Assembly (NCBI RefSeq): GCF_024763615.1
Contig: NC_077222.1
Location: 50,096,001 to 50,160,000, forward strand
DNA: 64,000 nucleotides
Direction of reading: 5' to 3'
From: Phlebotomus papatasi
Taxonomy: Eukaryota; Arthropoda; Insecta; Diptera; Psychodidae
Shown here: positions 15,001-27,000 of the stretch, one piece after another
Numbering within the stretch: the first letter of the stretch is position 1
Layout of the letters: every line of letters begins with the position of its first letter
The notes under the pieces: generated by a model
What the model saw: only the letters and a program-made list of their open reading frames with translations
The model's database searches: none
Told to the model about the DNA's origin: nothing
Position numbers and translations under genes: made by a program

Positions 15001-18000
15001 ATTTTTACACCTAAAAAGTGTTAGTTATGAGGAAAAAAAGTTAATCGCACCCTCTTTTTTTTCTCAGTGTATTTATAAATGGAATTGAGCCTTATCATTA
15101 TGTAATTAGTGATTCCAGAACCGGGTACCCGACCCGGGTACCCGGGTACGGATCTCAGGGGAACCGGGTACCCGGCAACTTCAAAATACCCGGGTATTTG
15201 GAATCACTATATGTAATTTAGCATCGCAGTTGGTTCCTTGAGCTAAATTATAATAAGATTCAGTTTCATTTGAAAATAGGAGAGAAAACCGAATTTCAAA
15301 ACTGACCCAATTTAAAGCTACCCCAATTCCCCCCTTTCTATTTTGAATAGGTTCTTAAATAGGCTATTTCGGCTATTCAATCCTATATAGTTACAATTGA
15401 TATTTTGGAGAGATGTTTCAGAATTTTCACGCTCAATTTAGCAACCAATTTATGTTACAATGATCATGTAAGATCGTACAACTATAAATGTTTATCGGGC
15501 ATTTTCACACAATTCTATTGGAAATTTCCCTCAAAAACATACTGTATTTGCTATATAGTAATTGTGTGCCAAATGGTACGAATTTACATGATATTTGACC
15601 CACTTTTCAGTGAATTCCCATAGAAAACCAATTGTTAAACAAAGAGTTTGCAAACTAGTGGTAATTCTAGGAAGATGCACTTTGAAATGGGTGTTTGGGA
15701 AAAGTTTCCAAAGACCACTTCCTTGGTGCTAATGCAATTGTTGTGTGTGTTCAATTAGGCGTACAGCAGATGTTCGTTCTGTGGGGTATTCTGAGCTCTT
15801 TTCATTGTCCCGGGAAGACGTATTGGCGGCCATGAAGGACTATCCAGAAGCTCAGGAGATTCTTCAAACTCTGGGTCGAAAGCGCCTCATGGAGGTGAGA
15901 TGTGTTAACAAGAGGCATGCCAAATTGCAGAGTGACAGGGAAGCTGCACAAGCTGCTGCCCAGGGAGACAGCTCTGAGAACAGTGCCTCAAAGCGGATTG
16001 TGGATAAATTGCGAAGCGACGTTAAGGGTATCAAGAATGTTCTGAGGAAATCGAGGTGAGTATTGTGGGTGGGAGAGATTGTTTGAGAAGCAATTACAGA
16101 TGGGAATCAATTAATCAGGAAGCGATAATTAAAACTTATGCGAAAATTAACGAATGGAAATCAATTAATTGCAGAACTGGCAGACGAAGCAATGAATCCA
16201 TAGAACTACAGCCATTGCACACAGGAACATCATTTTCGGGTGGGAGTAAAGCATCCAAGGGAAAATTAAAGCGAATGTCACACGTTAGGTCTGATGATAT
16301 AGCAAATGATGATGATCACCAGCAACCACCAGAAAAATCACCAAGCCCCATTGGAGCGGGTCTTCCTCTGTTGTCGCGACTTCGATTGCTGAAGGAGAAA
16401 CAAGTTCGTAAAATTCAATTAGTCTCACCCGTAAACTTAGCAAATTGGCTATCGTACAATTTCATTGATATATAGAACATTCACATGAGAAAACTACCCA
16501 TAGGCATTTCCCATTAAACCATTGTTGTCTGAGTCACAGAAATCTACACAAGAAGGATACGGAAGGATATTTAATCTTTCTCCTTTCCAATTATCCACTT
16601 TTGTGCTTTGTTTATACTGTATTTAGTCATGTCAAAAATACCACAAGTTATCCTATTCCTCTCCTAAATGTTTATTCTGTGGTCCTGTGTGATTGTGTCA
16701 CATTGTTTCCGTTTTGTCTCTGCACTCACAGGATCGTGAAGAACGTGCTGTGAAAGCTGCACCTCCAATGATTACATCACCCCACACTCATGTAACATCC
16801 ACTGTATCACCACAGGAGTCAATTCAGGAGGAACCAGAACCTGAAGTCATTGGGGCAGGTCTCCCACTTTTGCAACGACTGAAACTTCTCAAGGCAAAAG
16901 AGGACAAAATTTCCAAAGAGGCATCATCGAAGGTAATAATAGAAATACCCTCGAAGGCTTTTGGTCAGTTACAATCAGTGATGGGTATGAATGTAGTTCA
17001 AATTTTCATTTCATTTACTTACGAGATTCAATTAAAAGTTTTCCAAATACAACAATACAGGTATAGGGTAAAATTGAGTAATTTGGAAAAGAAAACAAAG
17101 CAGAAATAGGGTGAAGTGGGGAACCTTTAAAATAGGACTTTTTCTACTATTTTTAAATGCAACTAGGCCTTTCACCGATATAATTTAGCTCCACAAATTA
17201 ATTGTGTTCAGTTTAAGGTTTTATTAAAAAAAAGGAGAAAATGCCCGATTTTAAAGGTGCCTTATTTCAAAGGTGCCCCGCTTCCCCCTATAACCCATAC
17301 TCGCAAGAATACTTCGTATTTTTTTCTTTTGTTTTTCGCGGAAAATCTCAGCAAAAGTGGGGTAGTTTAACAAAGGAGCAGTTCCAATTTTTGCATATAG
17401 GGTAAGTGTGCCAAATTCCGACCAGCTTGCAATTCCGGCCACCTTTTTTGTTCCTCGAATTTCCAAAAATTTTTAGTTTTTACATACTCCAGAGATTATA
17501 CAATGCAAAAGAATAACAAAAAATGTAGCTTCGACAAACGAGATGACGTGAAAAAGACATTGGAAGAATTCCCGAAGGGCAAGGAACTATGACAATGAAG
17601 GTGGCCGAAATGGGGCACCAAAGCTATGTCTATATTTTTATTCATTTTAAAATGTATTAAGAATGATTTTAAAGTAAATAAAGACGATAAACTTTCTACA
17701 AGGTTCTAAGCAATACTCATTAAGTAGAAGGAATGAAAAAAAATCAATTTCTATTAAAGATATTGTAGTATAAAAATTAACGATTCATTTTTAAAATTGA
17801 ATTAGTGATTTGTAAGTTTGGCGCGAGAGGCGCTAGTTGATTAGTCTTGTCAGAGTGCCCCGAGTGTGAACACGCGTTTGTAAAAGATTGAGAAATAAAA
17901 TTATACTAAAATTCAGGTGTGGGGTGCCAAAATGACTCCAACTGTGGAAGATATTAAGAAGGAGTTGACCAGGATGGGGGTGTACTTCCCGGATGACGCA

Positions 18001-21000
18001 GACGAAGCGAAAATCCGTGAAATATTTGCTCATGCCATCGGACTCCCAGTTGAGGTTAGGAGCTGTGAGAGAAGTTTCCGGGGTTTTCCCGAGGCAGACG
18101 GCGCGAGGGGGCACTCATGGAACTCCACAGACGGTGGAGAGAACGCATACGGCGGAAAGGATGCAGACGGCGTCAATGTACTTGCGGAAAATGTGAATCT
18201 TGGCCTTTCAACGATGAAAATTGATGAAACACGTGGAGCTATTCCAAAAGATTCCAATGCAGACGGCGCAGCTTCTGGGGAAAGAAGCGACCCAGCTCGT
18301 AATGAGACAAATGCGGATATTCAGTGTCCACCTCTTTTGGCCACAATTGATATTCGAAGACTTTTGGAGCTGTCGGGCTCACGTGCACGAGCAACTGATG
18401 ACTTGCCACCGATGAATTCCATGTCCTTGAGATTTTCTGACGTCGAGGGTGCTCTTGAATCCTTCAGTGGTGATGATGATTATCCGGTGCGCAAATGGAT
18501 AGAATCGTTTGAAGACGTTTGCGCTGCTTTTGGAATCAGAGGGCCGGCTGAGATGGTGTTCGCAAGACGTATGCTGAAAGGGACAGCTAGAATGGTACTG
18601 AGGGCACACAATTCAACCACTTGGGGACAATTGAAAGATGTGCTTTTGTCAGAATTTGGTAGAAAGCTGTCAATTCGAGAGGTTCTCCAGAAGATGGACA
18701 AACGTATGCGCCTCAAAGATGAATCTCTTCATCGTTATGTTGTGGCAATGGAAGAGATTGCTGCCATGGCTGAAGGAATCACTGAAGAGGACATTATCAG
18801 TGCTGTTCTCAAAGGCTTGAGAGATGGAACATCAAATGCTGCTGTGCTTGCTGGAGCCAAAACGATGAAAGAATTGAAGGATTTAATACCAAGATATGAA
18901 CGACAACCACTGAAGCCCATGAGCGACGGACGGGAAGTTAAGAATTCATCATCCAGTCGACCGATAAGCCAGAGGAAATGTTTCAACTGTTTCCAAATGG
19001 GGCATTTGTCTGCAAATTGCCCTAAACCAAAGAGAACACCAGGAAGTTGCTTCGCTTGTGGACAACTAGGACATTCGGTGAAGGATTGCACTACTGGAGC
19101 TGCCGTAGCTGCTGCTGTAGAGTCAGATGAGTCAGAGATTCCAATTACTGTACAGGTGAGTGTTGCTATTCATTGTAAGGAAGGTCTCGCGGTTAAAACA
19201 ATTGTTGCCCTTCTGGATACAGGAAGCCCAGTAAGTTTGGTAAGAGCATCAGTAATTCCAAAAGATCTTTTAAATACCCAACATGAAATAATTTCACGAT
19301 TCAGAGGTTTTGGCGGAACACCAATCACTTTCCTTGATGAATTGAACTGTACTTTAATACTGTCAGGAAAAGAGATTGAAATAAAGATTTTGGTGGTTCC
19401 AGATTCTTGTATGCCTATGAATTTGTTGTTGGGAAGAGATGCTCTCAAGAAGTTCGGTATACATTTACATTTTACCAACAAAGTGAAAGAAAATCAAGAA
19501 ATGGGCTTGGTAGAGAATAGCGAGGCATTCCTTTACACAATCACAGAGTCTGGCTCAAACGCGGTAGATGTACAGGGATTGGGAGTGGATCGTAACGATG
19601 ATGAGGCAAAAAGTCCAGTCAATATTGAGCGGGAAATAAAAAGTCAGCCGGATATAGATATGAGTGAACTTCCGGTTATTTGTTGCGGGTTCGAGGATTG
19701 TGTTGAAAATGATCAAGATTTTGAGTCTGATTTTGAAGATTTGGATAAAGTTGCTTTCAATGATCATTCCATCCAATTGATGATGGGAAATATCGAAATA
19801 TTGGAGGAAAGTGGTTTCTGCCCTTTGGAGAACGCCATTTTGGCAGTCAGCAATGATGAGATTGATATCTGTACTTCGTTGTCAGAAGAACAGTCAACTG
19901 AATTGCGTTATTTAATTGAGAAGGAATATTTTGAGAAGTTCTCTTCGAATGGTGCACATGGCTCTAAATGTGAGATGGAGATTCGTTTGACCAATGATAC
20001 GCCTTTCTATAGTCCGCCAAGGCGGCTTTCTTATGCAGAAAGGGGACAAGTACGTGAGATTGTCAATGATCTTTGTAGTAAGGGTGTGATTCGTCCTAGT
20101 AATTCTCCATACGCTTCACCAATTGTATTGGTGCAAAAGAAAAATGGTAGCACAAGAATGTGCATCGATTATCGCGCTTTAAATCACTTGACGGTCCGCG
20201 ATAATTATCCTTTGCCACTGATTGACGATTGCTTAGAACAGTTGCGAAATAAGAAGATATTTTCTTTACTGGACCTTAAGAGTGGATTTCATCAGGTTAA
20301 AGTATCAGAGCAGTCGATCAAGTATACAGCGTTTGTCACGCCTGATGGGCAATACGAGTATACAATGATGCCTTTCGGTCTCAAAAATGCACCTTCTGTA
20401 TTTCAAAGGTTCATTTCACAAATATTGAGAGAATTTATTGAAGAAGGCTCAATCATTGTCTATATGGACGATATAATGGTTGCGAGTGAAAGTTTCGAAG
20501 AGCACAAGGTTTTGCTTAAACGCGTTTTGAATTGCTTGGCAAAGAACGGACTTGATATCCAAGTGTCTAAGTGTAAGTTCGGATACTCCTCATTGGAATA
20601 CTTGGGCTATGTCGTGTCAGAGAAGGGAATAAAGCCAAGTGATATACATCTTCGTGCGATTAAGAATTATCCAATTCCCACCTCAGTAAGAGCAGTTCGG
20701 GCATTTTTGGGGTTGTGTGCCTACCTGCGTAGATTTGTAGAGGGATTTTCAAAAATTGCGAGACCTCTTTTTGATCTGCTTAAGAAAGATGCCACGTTTG
20801 ATTTCAATCAAGCATGCCAAGATGCTTTCATTAAGTTGAAAAGTCGATTGATTAGTTCCCCAGTCTTGGCATATTATGATCCTAAGCGGGAAACAGAACT
20901 CCATACGGACGCCAGTTCTATGGGATTTGGAGCAATGCTCTTACAGAGGCAGGATGACAAGAAGCTTCATCCAGTTGCATACTACTCGAAATGTACGACT

Positions 21001-24000
21001 GAATCCGAGGCTAAATATTCAAGTTTCATGCTAGAAACTCTTGCGGTTATTTATGCTCTCAGAAGATTTCGTGTGTACTTGGAAGGAATTAACTTTTTTA
21101 TAGTAACGGATTGTATTGCTTTTGAACAAACAACCAAGAAAGCGCCCATGAATAGGCAGGTTGCTCGTTGGGTTATAGAATTGCAGGGATATTCATATAC
21201 GATTGTTCACCGACGTGGTGAACTCATGCAGCATGTTGATGCATTGAGTCGTTGCTATTATGCAGGAGAAGTTGATTTGGACTTCCAATTGCGAGCTACA
21301 CAAAGCAGAGACCCATTGATTTTGGAGATCAAAAAGAAGTTAGAGACTAAGGAAGATAAGCTTTACGTTTTGCGGGATGGATTGGTGTACAGGCGCGATC
21401 GTAGAAACCATGCATATTTTTATGTCCCTTGCGAAATGGAACAAGCTTTAATTCAAAAGATTCACGAGAAGGTTGGGCACCTCGGTATGAATAAGACCTA
21501 TGATAAACTGAAGACACTTTATTGGTTCCCAAGTATGAACAAGAAGGTGGAAACATTTATACAAAACTGCGTAAAGTGTATGCTTTATTCTGCTCCGCCT
21601 AAAGATAATCGTCAAGATTTGCATAGTATTCCGAAGAAAGCTGTACCATTCCATACGCTTCACGTTGATCATGTGGGTCCTTTGCCTTCACTACAATCAA
21701 AGAGGAAACATGTACTAGTAGTCGTTGATGCGTTCACAAAGTACACTCGCTTGTACCCGGTTGCTTCCACGAGCACTAAGGAGGTCTGTTGTGCGCTGGC
21801 AAAGTATTTTGATTATTACAGTAGACCGGTGAGGATTGTTTCAGACAGAGGTAGTTGCTTTACCTCGCATGAGTTCAAGAGTTTTTTGGATGAGAAAAAC
21901 GTAGAGCATGTAAAAGTCGCAGTTGCATCTCCTCAGGCCAATGGTCAAGTGGAAAGGGTTAATCGTGTCTTGTTGCCAATATTAGCGAAATTAAGTGAAC
22001 CTGCACAGCACGCTGACTGGGTGAAGCAGATCTCACGTGCTGAATTTGCGCTGAATAACACTATTCATCGATCAATTGGTTGTACTCCCAGTCAATTGTT
22101 GTTTGGGGTAGATCAGAAGGGGCCTGACGTGGATGAACTCGCAGAATACTTAGAAGATAAGGCGGATCCGGTTGAACGAAATCTCAAAGACCTAAGAGAC
22201 AGGGCTTCTCAGAATATTGAAAGGGTTCAAGCGTACAATGAAAAGCAATTTTCTCGTTTTCACCACAGTCCACGAACCTATGAAGTAGGCGATTTCATTC
22301 TCATTAAGAATGTTGACACAACGCCCGGCATTAATAAGAAATTAATGCCAAAATACAAGGGGCCTTATGTTGTTGAACGTGTGTTGCCTCATGATCGGTA
22401 CGTTATCCGTGATATTGATGAATGCCAGGTAACTCAAATCCCCTATGAAGGTATTGTTGAAGCGAAAAACATGCGATTGTGGCGTGTCAATGATTGTGAG
22501 CCAGGTTCTGACACAGAGCAACATTCATCTCCTGAATTAGGGATAGATTTGCTTTTTGAAGAAAAATAAGTTTACACTCTGGGGTAGGTTAAATTTAACT
22601 TGTTTTTGTTTTTTTTATTTTTAATTTAAATAAGATTTAAATTATGGGTCAGAATTGGCCGAGCTGCAGTATAAAAATTAACGATTCATTTTTTAAATTG
22701 AATTAGTGATTTGTAAGTTTGGCGCGAGAGGCGCTAGTTGATTAGTCTTGTCAGAGTGCCCCGAGTGTGAACACGCGTTTGTAAAAGATTGAGAAATAAA
22801 ATTATACTAAAATATTACATTTCAAACTTGAGACTTTGGCGCTTGCATGCAACTATGCCGAAATTTGGCACACTTATCCTATCTAATTTTTCCTTGAAAA
22901 CATTGGAGTTAAACTTTTATATGTATTACTAAAGCCGTACCTAAGCCCAATTATTCATTTTGTAAGGCTTCTCGATTGAGTTATGCAATTGATTTTATAA
23001 AACTACATCAAAATGAAACTTTTTGGGATGTTTTATTTTGACAAATTTCTGAACCATTGCAGTTATACATCGAAGTAGTAACAAAATTATAATAATTTAC
23101 TAGTGGTCTCATAATTATAATAAGGTATTTAGAAATTTCATTTGCTGCCTAATTCTGCCCCGGTCTCCCACATGGGGCTTTCTAACATACTGCAGTGATA
23201 TAGTAAGACAATAGAGGTGTTAAAGAATTCATTAATTTCATCCTTTCCATCCATGTTATGATTTGGTGTAGGGTAAATTAAGCTAATTCAAAACCTGCTT
23301 CAAATGGAAATTTTTCGCTACTCCAGATGGAAACGTCACTGTTTTCATGATAAATACAGTAGGGGAAAGTCGTCTGCCTTTAAATGCAGCAGCCTTCAAA
23401 TGTTGCGATTTTTTCGTTGTTCTCAAAAGCATAAATTATATTCTATTAACTATTAGGTAGCTATCCATCATCCTCACAAGTCATCAAAAAATGGAGAGCC
23501 TAGCTCCTATTTCCTAGATGCTAGATAAAAAAAAATGAAAATGAGCTCTAAACTGTAATTTTGATGTTCCACAAATCATGTGATTTTTCATAGTAAAAAT
23601 CATTTTACAAATAAATCTTCCATTGTGACACATAGAAGGTTAATCAGGCTTAATATTTCTGTTAATACATTTTGGTTCAGATGACACAATTTTTGTGGGT
23701 GGCAAAAATTTGAAAATATCACCCTGCAGCAGCCTTCAAATGCTAATGTCGTGTGCCTTTAAATCCTATCTTTCCATACATCAAAACATGTGAAATCGAA
23801 CTCCTACTTTTCTCTGACGAACGTCATACAAATACTTATAACCTGCTATCTTGCTCCGGTCGGGATGTTTCAAATTGACAATTTTCAACTTCAATGGCTT
23901 TTTCTTCCAAATTTTCATGTGCAAAACAGTGCTTCAGAAAATTGTGAAGAAAAGTTATTGTGTAGGGGAAGGTCGTCTGCCTTCAAACGAAAAATGGAGT

Positions 24001-27000
24001 TCCAAATTTAAGATTTTTTTCTGAAGAATCCACAAAATGGATTTTATTTTCTACTACACCAAAAAATTCGCTTGTTTATTCAGCGTATATGCTTACCTCA
24101 TTTAGCACTTACAAGTCCTCAGTTTTTCCTTCTGAGGAAATTAAAAAAGTGATGTCGATTTGTATGAAGGCAGCTGGCATAGTCTGCCTTTAAACGCGAG
24201 GCAGCTACCTTTAAATGTTTTTTTTTTCACTGAGAATATTGAATCAATAAAACTAAATGGGCTATAAATGATTAGGTTGGAGCCTAACGTACTCAGTAAA
24301 ATCGTCACTGCAGTCTAAAGACATTAAACAATAACTTTTCTTCACATTTTTCTGAAGCACTGTTTTGCACTTGAAAATTTGGAAGAAAAAGCCATTGAAG
24401 TTGACAATTGTCAACTTGAAACATCCCGGCCGGAGCAAGATAGCGGGTTATAAGTATTTGTATGACGTTCGTCAGAGAAAAGTAGGAGTTCGATTTCACT
24501 TGTTTTGATGTATGGAAAGACAGGATTTAAAGGCACACGACATTAGCATTTAAAGGCTGCTGCAGGGTGACATTTGCAAATTTTTGCCACCCACAAAAAT
24601 TGTGTCATCTGAACCAAAATGTATTAACAGAAATATTAAGCCTGATTAACCTTCTATGTGTCACAGTGGAAGATTTATTTGTAAAATGATTTTTACTATG
24701 AAAAATCACATGATTTGTGGAACATCAAAATTACAGTTTAGAGCTCATTTTCATTTTTTTTTATCTAGCATCTAGGAAATAGGAGCTAGGCTCTCCATTT
24801 TTTGATGATTTGTGAGGATGATGGATAGCTACCTAATAGTTAATAGAATATAATTTATGCTTTTGAGAACAACGAAAAAATCGCAACATTTAAAGGCTGC
24901 TGCATTTAAAGGCAGACGACTTTCCCCTAATGTCTTTTGACTGCAGTGATGATTTTAGTGAGTGCGTTAGGCTTCAATCTAATCATTTATAGCCCATTTA
25001 GTTTTATTGATTCAATATTCTCAGTGAAAAAAAAAACATTTAAAGGCAGCTGCCTCGCGTTTGAAGGCAGACTATGCCAGCTGCCTTCATACAAATCGAC
25101 ATCACTTTTTTAATTTCCTCAGAAGAAAAAACTGAGGACTTGCGAGTGCTAAATGAGGTAATCATATACGCCGAATGAACAAGAGAATTTTTTGGTGTAG
25201 TAGAAAATAAAATCCATTTTGTGGATTCTTCAGAAAAAAATCTTAAATTTGGAACTCCATTTTTCGTTTGAAGGCAGACGACTTTCCCCTACTAAATTAT
25301 TATATTTATTAATTTTCTATACCACAGTTTCATTATTTAGTCAATTTTGCTCCAAGTAAAGCAAAAATCCATTCATATTCATAAATTTTAATTTGTTAAT
25401 TTCTCAGAAAAATTAAAAGTGTACCTTTTCACCATGAAATTTTTCATCGATCGACTATGTATCCAATGAAAACCAATGAGGTGACTCTTGTTTATTCGTT
25501 TTGTTCAACATTTATGTCATATTTATGGCTAATTTTTGTTAAATTAACTGCTAATCTTTATTGTTAATGGCACGTGAAATTTTTAAATGAAATAATTACT
25601 TATTTCGTGAACAAAAAGGGTTTTTCTGAAGTGTCTGCAAATGCTTCAATAGGAAACTTCGGAAATATGATTTTTTTGGAGAGATTTTTTTATTGTTTTA
25701 GATGGGAAAGATGAAAAAACCAGGAATAAGAACAAATCCTGCATTCAGGAGCAACTCAACAAGGTTTTGGAAGCCTATCGTCGCGGTTTCACTTACACTG
25801 TTTGTCTCCAATTAGAAACTTTTCCTTGTCTCCATTTGGATTAATTTGTTTCCAATAGAAGCATTTTACACTCGCGCATTTTTTTGTATTTAAGAAGTTT
25901 TCAAATGATATCTAAAGAATTTTCACTAAACAGTAACATTCTAGAAGAGTCAAGGAACAAACTTATGTAATTCTCTTCAGAAAAATATTAATTTATGTGT
26001 TGAATCTTCTGTCAATGTTAAAGCGTTTGGAAATGGTTTTGAATTAGGACATTTACCCTACGGGGTCAATGTATTGAAAAGCTCCTCAGTATTGCGCAGA
26101 TGGGATACTTTCAGATAATTTCAAGAGAAAATCAGAAGAAATATTCCTCCAAGTTTAACTTGGAATTCACCAAAAACAACATCTCTAGAAAAACAATCTT
26201 CCTTCACATTTTTGAAAAATTTTGCACAACAGTTCATCAAATATCACCCCAGGGAATTTTCAAAAACGTTTTTCGCAGTTTTTCTAGCAGATTGTCTTCA
26301 AATATAAGATAAAAAATAACCTTGATGAATTTCATTCTAATGTGAAAGACAAGGTGAAGGATACAATTAAAAAAAATATCTGAACGCTAGACAAATTATT
26401 ATTTATTTTATTTCGATGTTTCGATGTAAATTTATTATTCAGTTTACAATGTTTCGTGAAAAATGTCCATTCAAACGCTTCAATCATTTGCACCGGGCGG
26501 AAATCGAACTCACAACTGTGACAGTCGACCCGAGGGTCACACCGCCCAAGAGCAGAACGCTCTTACCAATTGCACCACGGACCCCCCACTAGACAAATTA
26601 TCTTTACAAATTTTTTAAGAACAGTTTTTAAAGCAAATTTCTGACGGAATTTACTCATAGTGTGTAGATATTTTTAGTCCTTATCTAATTTTAAAACTTT
26701 CTAAATATTTCAATGTGTCACTAATACAATTTTTCAGTACAATCATTCATTATACATATACTTTATGGGGAATTTAAAATATTTTTGATACGACCAGAAT
26801 GGTGTTTCGATGATATTCTAAAATTATCAGGTAGAGATGCTATGATAAACAACAGCTATGCTTTAATTTCAACTCTACATTGAAATTGCATTAAATGAAA
26901 TAAATATTTATAAGCCGTCAATTTATTTTAGGATTCATAAAATGATTATTGATCCTATAAAACATTCATCTGCAATAATTTTTTAATTATAGAATTAAAC

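Larger units (their letters stand above)
17765..22811 (+). mobile_element. Full-length Ty3/gypsy-type LTR retrotransposon
   Basis: 5,047 bp with 146 bp direct LTRs at 17765-17910 and 22666-22811 that differ at 2 positions by my count. The 5 bp target duplication is ATATT. One long frame encodes Gag and Pol with intact-looking protease, reverse transcriptase, RNase H and integrase signatures. There is no envelope frame, so it is a retrotransposon rather than a retrovirus. It lies in sense orientation inside the CNG gene intron. The single Gag-Pol frame recalls the mag-like clade (inference). No clear polypurine tract precedes the 3' LTR. Confidence 0.92.
17399..22880 (-). mobile_element. MITE family A, copy 2, split by an LTR retrotransposon
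   Basis: The MITE is in reverse orientation. Its parts are 17399-17764 and 22817-22880, together 430 bp, the same length as copy 1. The gap holds the whole retrotransposon, and ATATT is repeated at both junctions (17760-17764 and 22812-22816). The retrotransposon therefore arrived after the MITE. Confidence 0.88.
23271..26058. mobile_element. MITE family D, copy 1, host of two nested insertions
   Basis: Terminal repeats GGGTAAATTAAGCTAATTC and the inverse at 26040-26058, flanked by TA. The body is 23271-23361 plus 25290-26058, about 858 bp. The copy at 55001-55828 is the same sequence without the insertion and shows the empty TA site (AATACAGTACTAAATTATT). Confidence 0.87.

Noticed and set aside
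17765..22811. An endogenous retrovirus with envelope
   Set aside because: No frame follows the Pol stop before the 3' LTR; only about 96 bp of AT-rich DNA is present.
23790..24499. Conserved small proteins encoded by family E elements
   Set aside because: The homologous short frames exist only because the element is repeated. They begin with GTG, have no domain, and one is interrupted by the inner copy.
26500..26588. A tRNA gene on the minus strand
   Set aside because: A and B box-like words are present, but the distance between them and the lack of a foldable acceptor stem do not fit a tRNA. The 13 bp duplication and tail show a SINE.
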